Origin: Litchfieldia alkalitelluris
GTDB taxonomy: Bacteria; Bacillota; Bacilli; Bacillales; Salisediminibacteriaceae
DNA: 64,000 nucleotides
Reading direction: 5' to 3'
Assembly (NCBI RefSeq): GCF_002153425.1
Contig: NZ_KZ119600.1
Span: 314,825 to 378,824 of the forward strand
Part shown: in pieces, positions 1 to 9,079 of the stretch
Numbering within the stretch: the first letter of the stretch is position 1
How the letters are laid out: each line of letters starts with the position of its first letter
Notes under the pieces: generated by a model
The model's input: the letters and a program-made list of their open reading frames with translations, nothing else
Database searches by the model: none
Told to the model about the DNA's origin: nothing
Position numbers and translations under genes: made by a program

Positions 1-81
1 CATAGAGCTAAAGCAAAATAACTAGTTATGGGATTAGTTAATTGCTAGATTGTACTAAACACGCTAATGTAAAATAATAAT

Positions 82-122
82 AGCTCCTCATTAGTTATTA
101 AAAACTAATTAGAAGCTTTTTG
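82..122 (+). terminator. Probable Rho-independent terminator
   Basis: An imperfect stem (agct, then attagtt pairing with aactaat, then agct) is followed by a short T run. It probably ends a transcript that enters from left of the window. The rest of bases 1-394 holds a second terminator and the upstream region of the helicase gene; I see no other gene there. Confidence 0.5.
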
Positions 123-146
123 ACAAATTGTTAACAAAATAAAAAA

Positions 147-185
147 AGAAGCCTCCCAAATAACTATTGGGAGGCTTCTTTTTTC
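147..185 (+). terminator. Strong Rho-independent terminator, possibly bidirectional
   Basis: A perfect 14-bp stem (arms 147-160 and 168-181, core gcctccc/gggaggc) is flanked by an A run on the left and a T run on the right. It insulates the helicase-AbiH segment from what lies upstream. Confidence 0.9.
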
Positions 186-394
186 GTTTCTTGTCTAACA
201 TTGTGATAAACATTTTCTCGTGATTTGAACATTCACATTTATTATGGAGGATTTTAACAAATTTTATCGAAGTGTGTTTATAGAAAAATCAAATAACAAA
301 GTGTAATAAAAGAGTGTGGGTTAACCTGAAAAATAATCTCTGAATTCTTTATATTGCAAAGAGGAAATGGTAGTAACTTTATTGGAGGTGTAAA

Positions 395-3127
395 ATGTCT
401 ACTAGTGGAACACTTTTACGAATAGACGCACAGATTCTTAATATAAACAAGGTTATTTGCCGACACATAGATAACCTTAGTACTTCGCCAAGAGGTGTAG
501 TTTCGCAGGACATTCTGTCTCAATTGCGTAACTTTGTTGAGCATATAATGCTGAAGTTCTACGCCAATGGCCAAGACATAGATAACAACTATGATAATAT
601 CCGCACAGCAATTGACTTTGTAAGAACACAGGGTAATTTAAAAGTGCTGAGGCGATTTCATGACTATTTGCAAATCGTAGCATCACACTATACACTTGAC
701 GAGGAAAACTCCGAGCGGTTAATGCTAAAATATTACGAATACCTTTTGAAAATCAAAAACCTTATGAATGACAGATTTTCCTTTGATGTTCTTGGGAACC
801 TTGACAATTTTCCGCTGAACATGGATTCAAACTTACAGGAGTACTATGAGAAGATTGCTGCTAAGATAAAAGGCTATAATATGCAGAACGCTGGAAAATC
901 TGAGAAATACTATATTCAAAAGGTAAAGCCATTCTTTGTCGGTCAACGGGTTTACTATGAGGTAACATTTACACCTGCTAATGATTATGCAAGCAAGTTT
1001 AACCGGGTTATCGCCTTTACAAGTTTGGAAATATCCGACAACTATGCGGTCAAGTTTACCTTTGCCCAAGACAGCATTGAAATCCTCGGCAAGACTATGC
1101 CTATCACTGTTATCGTAGGTTGGGAAGTTGCAATTCGAGATTGTGAGTTTCAAAATTTCACAAGTCTGATTAGAGGAACAACCGTTAAGACAGGATATGC
1201 CGAACAACAGGGAATCTCCCTATTTTTAACATCAACGGGATTTAATCTAACAGAACTGGTTGATTTTCCCGATGCGGAATTTCAAAAAATTAAGCAGCAA
1301 GCGACACAACGATCCAAGGCGGTTGTGTTCTTCAATGATTTAGAGCATTGTCGTGCGATAATGAATACAAATGGCGCAGGCAAAAATCTGCTACGTTATT
1401 TACTTTACCATATGAATAACAAAATTATTAAGAACCAGCATCAAACCCTTGCAAACAATAATTTGTCCGGGCTTTATATGAAAAACGGTTGTATCCCGTT
1501 CGACAGTATGCCCTTTAATTCCTCGCCGTTAGGACATAACCCCAGACTGGTCGATTTGTTCGCTTGTATCAAAGCCGACGAACGGAAGCATGAAATACTT
1601 GCACGCTTGGTTAGGAACAACACCGAAATCAAAGGACAACTTTTTACGCCTGTTAAGGATATTGTTGGATTTGATGATATACCAGCACTCGTAAGAATCT
1701 ACAACTCTACTTTATGGCACGGTCACCTTGAAAACAGTAAATTAGTGATTGAATCTGGTCAAATCTTCATTAATGGTTATAAAAACGATACACGGTTCAT
1801 TATTAGCGAACTTGAGGATCTAGCAAAAAGCGGAGTCGAGAACTATTCAAATTCGGTAGAGGCATGGTTGAGCGAACCTAATCATGGTGTTGACTGCGAA
1901 GAGAAAAAAAAGGCTTTAACTCAAATGTTTGAAAACTCAAAAGTGGCTCTGATGTACGGATCGGCCGGAACGGGGAAATCTACGCTCATAAACCACATAG
2001 CACATTTCTTTGCCGATAAGAAAAAGCTGTTTTTAGCACAGACCAACCCTGCTGTAGATAATTTGAAAAGACGGGTGAAAGCTTCCAACTGCACATTTTC
2101 AACGGTTACAAAGTTTGTAAAAAGACAGAACATCATTACTGACTATGACTTGCTTATAATAGACGAGTGCAGTACGGTGAACAATCGTGATATGAAAGGT
2201 ATTCTTACTAAAGCAACATATAAGTTGTTGGTTTTGGTAGGGGATTCATATCAAATAGCATCTATCCGATTTGGTAACTGGTTTAGTGTGGCCCGTGCGT
2301 TTGTTCCCGAAACCTCGGTGTATGAGTTAACACGTCCGTATCGGAGCAACAACGAGGGATTGCTTACTCTATGGGATAGAGTACGTAAGATGGACGATAC
2401 CATTCTGGAACTCATTACACGGCAAGACTATTCCAACACGTTGGACGTTTCAATTTTTGCCTCTTCTGAAGCAGACGAAATAATTCTTTGTCTTAATTAT
2501 GATGGGTTGTACGGAATCAATAACATTAATCGTTTTTTACAAGAGAGCAATCCGAGCGTTCCAGTGTTGTGGGGAGTTCAGCAATATAAGGTCAACGATC
2601 CAATTTTATTTAATGAATCCGACCGCTTTGCGCCCCTGATTTACAACAATATGAAGGGGCGGATAGTAGGGGTAGAAATTCTTGATAGTGAAAAGCTAAC
2701 CGAACGCATACAGTTTGATATCGAATTGGATATGGTAATCAACGGCGTAGATGCCTTCGGTCAGGAGTTTGAGTTATTGGACAATTTAGAAAGCGGTAAC
2801 TCCGTAATACGTTTTTGTGTCAACAAACTTAAAAGTACTGATGAAGATGATGACGGCTCTTCAAAATCAGTAGTTCCATTCCAAGTTGCATATGCCGTAT
2901 CCATCCACAAGGCGCAAGGATTGGAGTATAACTCTGTAAAAATCGTCATAACAGATGAGGTTGACGAACTTATAACACATAATATCTTCTACACGGCAAT
3001 TACCCGTGCGAAAAATAAGCTCAAAATCTACTGGACACCTGAGGTCGAGAAAAAGGTGTTGAGTAACATAAAACCAAAAAACAACAATAAGGATATACAG
3101 TTGTTGAAGCGGGGTAACCAATTATGA
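395..3127 (+). CDS. Superfamily 1 helicase / AAA ATPase (UvrD/RecD-like C-terminus)
   Basis: A 910-residue protein. The N-terminal half (about 1-500) is not recognised. The C-terminal half is an SF1 helicase core: Walker A GSAGTGKST near residue 522, Walker B LLIIDECS near 588, motif III-like LVGDSYQ, a conserved RPYR, then HKAQGLEY near 838 and the terminal TAITRAKN box typical of the UvrD_C_2 end of RecD-like enzymes. A GGAGGTG site lies 4 bases before the ATG. It is followed 113 bp later by an AbiH gene in the same direction, so the two probably form one transcription unit. Codon use looks richer in G and C than in neighbouring genes, which suggests transfer. A role in phage defence is inferred from the partner; the helicase fold itself is clear. 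Confidence 0.85.
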   Translation: MSTSGTLLRIDAQILNINKVICRHIDNLSTSPRGVVSQDILSQLRNFVEHIMLKFYANGQDIDNNYDNIRTAIDFVRTQGNLKVLRRFHDYLQIVASHYTLDEENSERLMLKYYEYLLKIKNLMNDRFSFDVLGNLDNFPLNMDSNLQEYYEKIAAKIKGYNMQNAGKSEKYYIQKVKPFFVGQRVYYEVTFTPANDYASKFNRVIAFTSLEISDNYAVKFTFAQDSIEILGKTMPITVIVGWEVAIRDCEFQNFTSLIRGTTVKTGYAEQQGISLFLTSTGFNLTELVDFPDAEFQKIKQQATQRSKAVVFFNDLEHCRAIMNTNGAGKNLLRYLLYHMNNKIIKNQHQTLANNNLSGLYMKNGCIPFDSMPFNSSPLGHNPRLVDLFACIKADERKHEILARLVRNNTEIKGQLFTPVKDIVGFDDIPALVRIYNSTLWHGHLENSKLVIESGQIFINGYKNDTRFIISELEDLAKSGVENYSNSVEAWLSEPNHGVDCEEKKKALTQMFENSKVALMYGSAGTGKSTLINHIAHFFADKKKLFLAQTNPAVDNLKRRVKASNCTFSTVTKFVKRQNIITDYDLLIIDECSTVNNRDMKGILTKATYKLLVLVGDSYQIASIRFGNWFSVARAFVPETSVYELTRPYRSNNEGLLTLWDRVRKMDDTILELITRQDYSNTLDVSIFASSEADEIILCLNYDGLYGINNINRFLQESNPSVPVLWGVQQYKVNDPILFNESDRFAPLIYNNMKGRIVGVEILDSEKLTERIQFDIELDMVINGVDAFGQEFELLDNLESGNSVIRFCVNKLKSTDEDDDGSSKSVVPFQVAYAVSIHKAQGLEYNSVKIVITDEVDELITHNIFYTAITRAKNKLKIYWTPEVEKKVLSNIKPKNNNKDIQLLKRGNQL

Positions 3128-3240
3128 CCCCGGAGAACTAATTTGCATCTGCATTGAGCTGCCAGAACCGTCATATCATTTAACATACCCAAAATGTGCG
3201 GGATACTCATTAAGAAGAAACTAAAATGAGGGTGAATAAT

Positions 3241-4155
3241 ATGAAACTGTTTATAATAGGAAATGGATTTGATAGAGGTCACGGATTAGCAACAAATTAT
3301 TGGGATTTTCGAACATACTTAGATAATACCAATCCCGAATTCCTGTATTCTTTTGAGCAACATTATTCCATTTATCCAGGAACGGATGTAGAGGCAAAGA
3401 AGAATTTATTATGGAATGAATTGGAAACAAATCTCGCTAACATTGATGAGGATGACATTATTGATAACGCTATCGGTATGGATATGGGATTGGATGGTGG
3501 CGACATAGGTATATATGATACTTTGTATGCGCATTTCACTGACGAATATAAATACATTAAGCAGTTAGCGTCGTATCTGGATCAGTGGGTGCGAACTATT
3601 GAAATCGGAGATGTACAAACTAAGACAAGCTTTATCAATAAAGCTAATGATGCATTTTATATAACCTTCAACTATACGAATGTACTGGAAACAATTTATG
3701 GATTGAGTGAAGATAAAATATTACATATCCATGGCTCTATCCAGGAACACGATGATGACCCTATATTAGGACATGGCAATGAAAAGAAAATTAATGATAT
3801 TCAAAAAAAGCGTTATGAAGCAGAGAATCTATTTGCTGAAAAGGAAATGAGCATTTACAGGGTAGTACAAGATTATTATTTGCGCACTTATAAAGATATA
3901 AATACTTATATGCCTAGCCTAAGTGACTTGAAACGAAAAGAGATCGATGAAATTATTGTCATTGGGCACTCTCTCGCTGGTGTAGACATCCCGTATTTCA
4001 AAAATATCGATAAGAGTACAATGCAAAAGGCCGAATGGAAAGTGTATTATTTCAGCGAAATCGAAAAGCAACGAATGTTGGATAGCTTGATTGACTGTGG
4101 AATAGTGTTCGAACGCATTGAAATGATACCTTCAAAAGAATTCTATAATTTGTAA
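3241..4155 (+). CDS. AbiH-family abortive infection protein
   Basis: A 304-residue protein that begins directly with the AbiH hallmark IIGNGFDRGHGL (residues 5-16). It continues with FNYTNVLE near 142, HIHGS near 163 and the C-terminal GHSLAGVDIPYF block near 241, all typical of AbiH (named after a lactococcal phage abortive infection protein). I chose ATG 3241 over ATG 3226 because GAGGGTG at 3228-3234 is correctly spaced for 3241 and would lie inside the coding region of the longer version. The biochemical activity of AbiH is not established. It sits 113 bp after the helicase gene in the same direction, with no terminator seen between them, which supports a two-gene defence cassette. Confidence 0.85.
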   Translation: MKLFIIGNGFDRGHGLATNYWDFRTYLDNTNPEFLYSFEQHYSIYPGTDVEAKKNLLWNELETNLANIDEDDIIDNAIGMDMGLDGGDIGIYDTLYAHFTDEYKYIKQLASYLDQWVRTIEIGDVQTKTSFINKANDAFYITFNYTNVLETIYGLSEDKILHIHGSIQEHDDDPILGHGNEKKINDIQKKRYEAENLFAEKEMSIYRVVQDYYLRTYKDINTYMPSLSDLKRKEIDEIIVIGHSLAGVDIPYFKNIDKSTMQKAEWKVYYFSEIEKQRMLDSLIDCGIVFERIEMIPSKEFYNL

Positions 4156-4263
4156 TGTATTTATTGCAATATGCAGCCTTAATTCTTGAGATAGTCTATG
4201 CTGGAGCTGGTAGCCGTGAAAGCAGCAGATTTGCAAAAGCATGTATGTTTTTTTAATAACTAA

Positions 4264-4449
4264 ACCTATAATATTTTGCTGCTACTTCATGAGATTATAG
4301 CTAGGCAATATTTAAAGACACATGATGATTTTTGCTCAGGGATTAGTAATAAAATCGGCCAAGAACAAGAAAATTATTTTAATACGGTAAGTAAACTATT
4401 TTCTCCAATATTTAAACAATACTATCTAAATTGTTGGAATGTGACTTGA
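4264..4449 (+). pseudogene. Possible gene remnant without a start codon
   Basis: An open frame of about 61 codons with no ATG, GTG or TTG start of good context. Its product reads like a real protein end (contains SNKIGQEQENYFNTVSKLF and ends LNCWNVT). It follows the AbiH gene in the same direction. It may be the 3' end of a third, decayed gene of this segment. I do not recognise the family. Confidence 0.25.
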
Positions 4450-5087
4450 TAAGTACTAAGAATGCTCACCCAGCATGTCTAGTGTTGCCACAAACATTCA
4501 ACACATGTGGAGTGTTTGAAGCACAGTGAAAAAACTATTGCATTTGCTAACATTTTGCTAACGCAATCCAGTGAAAAACGGTTAAATCCCGTTTAAGATG
4601 TTACAGTAATATTTTTGTAAAACCTTGATATACCACACTTTACGCACACAGAGTTAAAGATATTACACACTCTCACCTTGGGGGCGGCATGATGTAATTC
4701 ATGCTCCACATTCTTGAAATTATAGAAGCTTCTCATAAGTTAACTATACTTATGAGAAGCTTCTTTTTTAATTCTTATGTTATAGAAAGTGGGGGCACTT
4801 TAGTAATTTAGGTTAATAGGTTGATAAAGAAGTTGTCCATTAATGATTATTTTTGTTTAAGAGCAATTCGCAGGATGTTTTTTACTTTTTCTCTGGTGTC
4901 AAACAGTACCATCATCTTTTCCTCAATCATTACATATGTCAATACTCTGGACAATCACCTTTCAATAAGATAAAAAATAGTATATGTTCTTATATTGAGA
5001 CGTTAATTGATGACTACGTCAATATAAAAATATATGAAAATTATAGTATTATATTAAGGTAGAATATAGCTTGATGATGGAGGTCTT
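4450..5087. other. Intergenic stretch right of the defence pair
   Basis: No convincing gene. It holds a direct repeat of TTTGCTAAC near 4550-4562, a strong terminator at 4724-4768, and an AT-rich leader before the deacetylase gene. A 69-codon frame at 4853-5062 has no ribosome binding site and low-complexity content, so I do not call it. The stretch may be the scarred edge of an inserted segment, but no integrase or clear attachment repeat is visible. Confidence 0.5.
4724..4768 (+). terminator. Rho-independent terminator (agaagcttctcataag family)
   Basis: A 16-bp stem (arms 4724-4740 and 4748-4764) is followed by TTTTTT. Hairpins with nearly the same arms recur at 7009, 41091 and 58128 in this window. 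Confidence 0.9.
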
Positions 5088-5807
5088 ATGAAAAAATTAA
5101 TAAAGAGTGGTATGGTTGTAATCATATTATTGATTGCTGTAAGTTATTTATTAAATGAATTATCTCAATCAAGAACGTTTCAATTTTTTGGTGGTTTAGT
5201 AACTAGTATAGAAACAAACGAAAAAGTAGTAGCCTTAACCTTTGACGATGGACCTGGGGTAAATACACATGAAATATTAGATACTTTAAGAAGACATGAC
5301 GTGAAAGGGACATTCTATTTAACAGGTTATGAAATTGAAAATGCCTTTGATGATGCGAGTAAAATTGTGCAAGAAGGTCACGAAATAGGAAATCACTCCT
5401 ATTCCCATCAAAGAATGGTTTTTAAATCTCCCTCCTTTATTAAAGATGAAATAGATAAAACGGATGAGTTAATACGACAGATTGGTTATGAGGGGGAAAT
5501 CACTTTTCGTCCACCTTACGGAAGAAGGTTAGTATTGTTACCTTATTATCTATCGAAGCAAGATAGGAAAACGATTTATATGAATATAGAGCCTGAATCA
5601 TATCCTGAAATTGCTGGTGATGCAACTAAAATTGAAAACCATGTTGTAGAAAATATAGAGCCTGGTTCAATCATTTTATTGCATGTTATGTATGAAAGTA
5701 GAAGAGAATCACTCAATTCAGTAGAAGGTATTATTAACTCGTTAAAAGAAGAAGGATATAAGTTTGTTACAATCTCGGAACTTCTACAGTATGAAATTGA
5801 AGAATGA
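5088..5807 (+). CDS. Membrane-anchored polysaccharide deacetylase (NodB/CE4 family)
   Basis: A 239-residue protein with an N-terminal membrane anchor (about residues 8-24) and an extracellular NodB domain. The metal and catalytic motifs are present: TFDDGP (Asp53, Asp54) and HSYSH (His103, His107), then RPPYG and a C-terminal LLHVM motif carrying the late His. CE4 enzymes remove N-acetyl groups from peptidoglycan, chitin-like or other amino-sugar polymers outside the cell; the exact substrate cannot be read here. GGAGG lies 6 bases before the ATG. It is a single gene, ended by the hairpin at 5864. Confidence 0.9.
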   Translation: MKKLIKSGMVVIILLIAVSYLLNELSQSRTFQFFGGLVTSIETNEKVVALTFDDGPGVNTHEILDTLRRHDVKGTFYLTGYEIENAFDDASKIVQEGHEIGNHSYSHQRMVFKSPSFIKDEIDKTDELIRQIGYEGEITFRPPYGRRLVLLPYYLSKQDRKTIYMNIEPESYPEIAGDATKIENHVVENIEPGSIILLHVMYESRRESLNSVEGIINSLKEEGYKFVTISELLQYEIEE

Positions 5808-5863
5808 TATAGGGAAATTATTTTTAGATGGGTGAGTTTTCAGTATAAGTAGTAATTCAAAAA

Positions 5864-5894
5864 GAGCAACGCATTCTTACCAGCGTTGCTCTTC
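5864..5894 (+). terminator. Probable terminator after the deacetylase gene
   Basis: A perfect 9-bp stem gagcaacgc/gcgttgctc with a 10-base loop. The T tract after it is weak. Confidence 0.6.
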
Positions 5895-6029
5895 ATAGCT
5901 TATGGCGCCATATATGAAGTTAACTAATTCTTTGTCACACTCAAAGGGTGTCTATTTATCAGGTAATTCCAATTAGTCAATCAGATGAAAAGTGTTGTGG
6001 TATTATTTTCCTTGAAGGGGTTGGAATAA

Positions 6030-6989
6030 ATGAAAACTGATAAATTATTGAAAACAGTTATTGATGTAGTTGGCTTTCCTTTTACATTAACAAATATGTA
6101 CTTTAATAAAAAAAGAAAAATAAGAGAAATTGGTCTTAAATTAGAAGTCAATGACAAATATGTTCATACAATTATTTCTGGAGAAAAAGACGCGGAATAT
6201 ACTGTTATATTAGACGCTGGATTAAGTTGTTGTTCTTTAGATTGGCACTATATCCAACCACAAGTATCCCAATTTGCAAGAGTTATTTCCTTCGATAGAG
6301 CAGGATATGGATGGAGTTCTGCATACAATGAACCATATACAAGCCTAGATGTTGTAAATGATCTTATAAATATTATTAAAGGATTACAAATCAAACCACC
6401 ATATATTTTAGTAGGACATTCTTTTGGTTCATTAAATATGAGGCTGTTTGCTAGTATGTATCCTGAATATGTTGCTTCATTGATTCTTATTGATCCAGTT
6501 CATGAAAAAAGATACCTTAGCAATGAGTGGGATTCTAGTCGTAAAAAGTCACATAAAAGAGCGCTTAATGTGTTTAGATTTGGTTTTCTTACTTCAGGTA
6601 TAGGTCTTCCAAAATTGTTAAAGCAGTCTGTCGGAAGAAAATTTCTGCCTGAACCCTTTCAAAAATATGCTGATTATGTAGGTTATCAACCTAAATCTTA
6701 TGAAGCAGTATACAATGAGTTTTTATTTAGTGAAAAATCTGCTTTGCAGCTCATGAACTCCCAACCACTAAATGCAACCCTTCCTGTAACCATTTTATCC
6801 TCTAATAATTCCGATCCTACTTGGGTTGAACATCAAACTTTACTTGATAACTTAACAGAAAACACAATACAAATAAAAACAAACAACCAGCATTCTATAC
6901 ACTTAGAGAATCCTGATGTAGTGATAGATGCGATAAAAGAGGCAGTCAATCAAGCAAATACAAAAACGCCTTCCTCAACAGAGGGATAG
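6030..6989 (+). CDS. Alpha/beta hydrolase
   Basis: A 319-residue alpha/beta hydrolase. The nucleophile elbow is GHSFGS (Ser131). The oxyanion region is LDAGLSCCSLDWH near 61-73, FDRAGYGWS follows near 88, and the catalytic His is probably His288 in NQHSIHLENP. An N-terminal hydrophobic stretch (about 8-24) could tether it to the membrane. The substrate is unknown; related proteins are esterases, lipases or peptidases. A ggggttgg sequence precedes the ATG. It stands alone between terminators. Confidence 0.85.
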   Translation: MKTDKLLKTVIDVVGFPFTLTNMYFNKKRKIREIGLKLEVNDKYVHTIISGEKDAEYTVILDAGLSCCSLDWHYIQPQVSQFARVISFDRAGYGWSSAYNEPYTSLDVVNDLINIIKGLQIKPPYILVGHSFGSLNMRLFASMYPEYVASLILIDPVHEKRYLSNEWDSSRKKSHKRALNVFRFGFLTSGIGLPKLLKQSVGRKFLPEPFQKYADYVGYQPKSYEAVYNEFLFSEKSALQLMNSQPLNATLPVTILSSNNSDPTWVEHQTLLDNLTENTIQIKTNNQHSIHLENPDVVIDAIKEAVNQANTKTPSSTEG

Positions 6990-7008
6990 ATAATGATTAC
7001 GTAAATAG

Positions 7009-7058
7009 AAGAAGTTTCTCTTTAGTTGAAAAAACTTAATGAGAAGCTTCTTTTATTT
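7009..7058 (+). terminator. Rho-independent terminator (gagaagcttc family)
   Basis: Arms aagaagtttctc (7009-7020) and gagaagcttctt (7041-7052) pair with one G-U, followed by TTATTTTT. Same family as 4724, 41091 and 58128. Confidence 0.8.
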
Positions 7059-7100
7059 TTCATGGCTGCTAGCATTTCATACCAAAAGATTAATTTTATA

Positions 7101-7135
7101 TTTAATAAATAGTTAATAAGTAGTTAATTGTTAAT
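7101..7135 (+). promoter_or_regulatory. Phased direct repeats, probable response-regulator operator
   Basis: TTTAAT (7101), GTTAAT (7112) and GTTAAT (7123) recur with an exact 11-bp period, with a further GTTAAT at 7130. OmpR-family regulators bind such one-turn direct repeats. The same motif with the same period recurs at 10923-10950 before the small-protein operon. The regulator encoded at 10176 is the obvious candidate ligand; this is inference. Confidence 0.55.
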
Positions 7136-7211
7136 TAAGAAGTCTTCATTATGATATTCCTGTGCCATTCAAGAGAATGATGTGGTGAGTATGAAATGAG
7201 GAGGAAAAAAC

Positions 7212-8276
7212 ATGTTTTTAGCATGGAAAGAATTTAGTAGAAATAAGTTACGTTATACCTTACTTAGTTTGATTATGATTGCAGTATTATTTTTAGTGTT
7301 TTTTATTACAGCTTTATCAAATGGGTTAGGTTATGCAGATAGTGCAGCGATTAGTAATTTAAATGCGGAATATGTCATTCTAAGCGAGGAAGCAGAAGGG
7401 GTAATGATCAAATCAGAATTAAATAACAAAAATCTTGATGAAGTTTTTGAATTACTTGGTAATGAGTATTCTCCTTTTGCAATAACAATATCTGCATTAG
7501 AAAGGAAGAATGAACGGAGTGTAGACATTGTTTACTTTACAGTGAATACGAGCAGGTACGGTGATGTAGAGATTACAGAGGGAAAGAATTTAAGTGAATT
7601 GGAAGAGAATGAAGTAGTTGTCGATGAGAGCATAAAGGGATTTGGTTTTGAATTAAATGATACAATTCTCGATTCTAGAACAGATATAGAAATGGTCATT
7701 GCTGGTTTTACAAAGGATCATGTATATTCACATATGCCAGTAATTTTCACGGATGAATCAATTGGTTTTCAAGCTGTATATCGAATGGAAGATACGTATA
7801 ATGCTGTTCTTTATAACGGGGAGATGGTCGAACTTGACCAGTATGAAGTACAAACACTTGATGAAACGATAAAAACAATACCTGGATACTCTGAAACACA
7901 AGGATCCTTCACAATGATGAAAGTGTTTCTAGTTGTTATTTCTGTATTTGTTTCGAGTGTTTTCTTCTATGTTATTACACTACAAAAGACTCACCAATTT
8001 GGAATTTTAAAAGCAATAGGAGCGAATACATGGTTTATTACGAAATCTATATTAATACAAGTAAGTTTCATAACATTAATAGGTTTAATATTTAGTAATC
8101 TTGCTTTCTATGGAATTGTACAAGTTATGCCAGAGGAAATGCCAATTATTTTATCTTGGAATCTAATTCTAGGAACAGGAATTTTGTTTCTATGCTTAAA
8201 TACAATAGGCGCTTTACTTTCTATAAGGAAAGTGACGAAAATTGATGCATTAGAAGCGATGGGGAGGGCGGAATAA
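7212..8276 (+). CDS. ABC transporter permease, FtsX/MacB type (HrtB-like)
   Basis: A 354-residue permease: one N-terminal transmembrane helix (about 14-36), an extracellular domain of about 195 residues, then three C-terminal helices. The stretch after the domain (FFYVITLQKTHQFGILKAIG) and the end (KIDALEAMG) closely match staphylococcal HrtB, the permease of the heme-exporting HrtAB pump. GAGGAAAAAAC precedes the ATG. The stop codon overlaps the start of the ATPase gene by one base, so the two are translationally coupled. Function as a heme or toxic-amphiphile exporter is inferred by resemblance; a bacitracin-type or lipoprotein role is less likely given the size. Confidence 0.85.
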   Translation: MFLAWKEFSRNKLRYTLLSLIMIAVLFLVFFITALSNGLGYADSAAISNLNAEYVILSEEAEGVMIKSELNNKNLDEVFELLGNEYSPFAITISALERKNERSVDIVYFTVNTSRYGDVEITEGKNLSELEENEVVVDESIKGFGFELNDTILDSRTDIEMVIAGFTKDHVYSHMPVIFTDESIGFQAVYRMEDTYNAVLYNGEMVELDQYEVQTLDETIKTIPGYSETQGSFTMMKVFLVVISVFVSSVFFYVITLQKTHQFGILKAIGANTWFITKSILIQVSFITLIGLIFSNLAFYGIVQVMPEEMPIILSWNLILGTGILFLCLNTIGALLSIRKVTKIDALEAMGRAE

Positions 8277-8956
8277 TGGAACAATCAATCTTAGAGCTGA
8301 AGAGTGTTTCAAAGGATTTCGGTGATGGAAATAGCACAATTAGAGTTTTGAAAAAAATTAACTTAACAGTAAATAAAGGTGAGTTCATTGCGATTGTAGG
8401 ACCATCAGGGTCTGGGAAAAGTACCTTACTATCCATTATTGGTGCACTACTGACACCGACGGTAGGGGAAATAACCATTGATCAACAAATTGTTCATCAA
8501 CAATATAACAAGAAGCTTAATCAAATTAGAGCTAAGAAAATCGGCTTCATTTTTCAATCACCAAATCTCATTCCTTATTTAGATGTGTATAGTCAATTAC
8601 GGATCGTTGCTCACATTGCAAAGATAGATAATAGGCAAGGGGAACGAAGAGCTCAAGAACTATTAAAGCGGTTGGACTTAAGTCATAGAATGAGAAATTA
8701 TCCTAATGAGCTCTCAGGGGGAGAAAAGCAAAGGGTGGCCATTGCAAGAGCGTTTATGAGTGATCCATCCGTTATTCTGGCAGATGAACCAACAGCGAGT
8801 TTGGATTCTGTTAGAGGTAGAAACGTCGTGGAGATGATCTCACAGGAAGTTAAATCAAGTAATAAGGCAGCTATCATGGTTACACACGATGAAAGAATGT
8901 TAGACTTATGTGACAGAGTGTATAACATGGAGGATGGCTTATTGTCACAGAAATAA
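8276..8956 (+). CDS. ABC transporter ATP-binding protein (HrtA/LolD-like)
   Basis: A 226-residue ATPase with Walker A GPSGSGKST (42-50), signature LSGGEKQ near 146, Walker B VILADEP near 166 and the H-loop His in MVTHDE. The text IGFIFQSPNLIPYL is typical of HrtA/MacB-type pumps. It shares one base with the permease gene and is followed by a terminator, so these two genes form one transcript separate from the kinase-regulator pair. Together with the permease it should make a four-subunit mechanotransmitting pump or extrusion complex in the membrane. Confidence 0.9.
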   Translation: MEQSILELKSVSKDFGDGNSTIRVLKKINLTVNKGEFIAIVGPSGSGKSTLLSIIGALLTPTVGEITIDQQIVHQQYNKKLNQIRAKKIGFIFQSPNLIPYLDVYSQLRIVAHIAKIDNRQGERRAQELLKRLDLSHRMRNYPNELSGGEKQRVAIARAFMSDPSVILADEPTASLDSVRGRNVVEMISQEVKSSNKAAIMVTHDERMLDLCDRVYNMEDGLLSQK

Positions 8957-8972
8957 AAAAATACTACTATTG

Positions 8973-9000
8973 AAATGCAGTTGGAAATCAACTGCATTTT
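8973..9000 (+). terminator. Terminator between pump and sensor genes
   Basis: An 11-bp stem aaatgcagttg/caactgcattt with a 5-base loop ends in TTTT. Confidence 0.75.
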
Positions 9001-9079
9001 AAGTATGATTAGTGAAATGAATCAATTGAAAGAAAAAATGTGTATTGTATAAAATTTATAAAGGTAGTGGTAAAACGAT

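Noticed and set aside
4545..4570. Direct repeat TTTGCTAAC as an attachment site
   Set aside because: Both copies are adjacent, no integrase gene is present and no matching copy lies at the left edge of the segment.
4853..5062. 69-codon frame before the deacetylase gene
   Set aside because: No ribosome site, and low-complexity content in AT-rich DNA.
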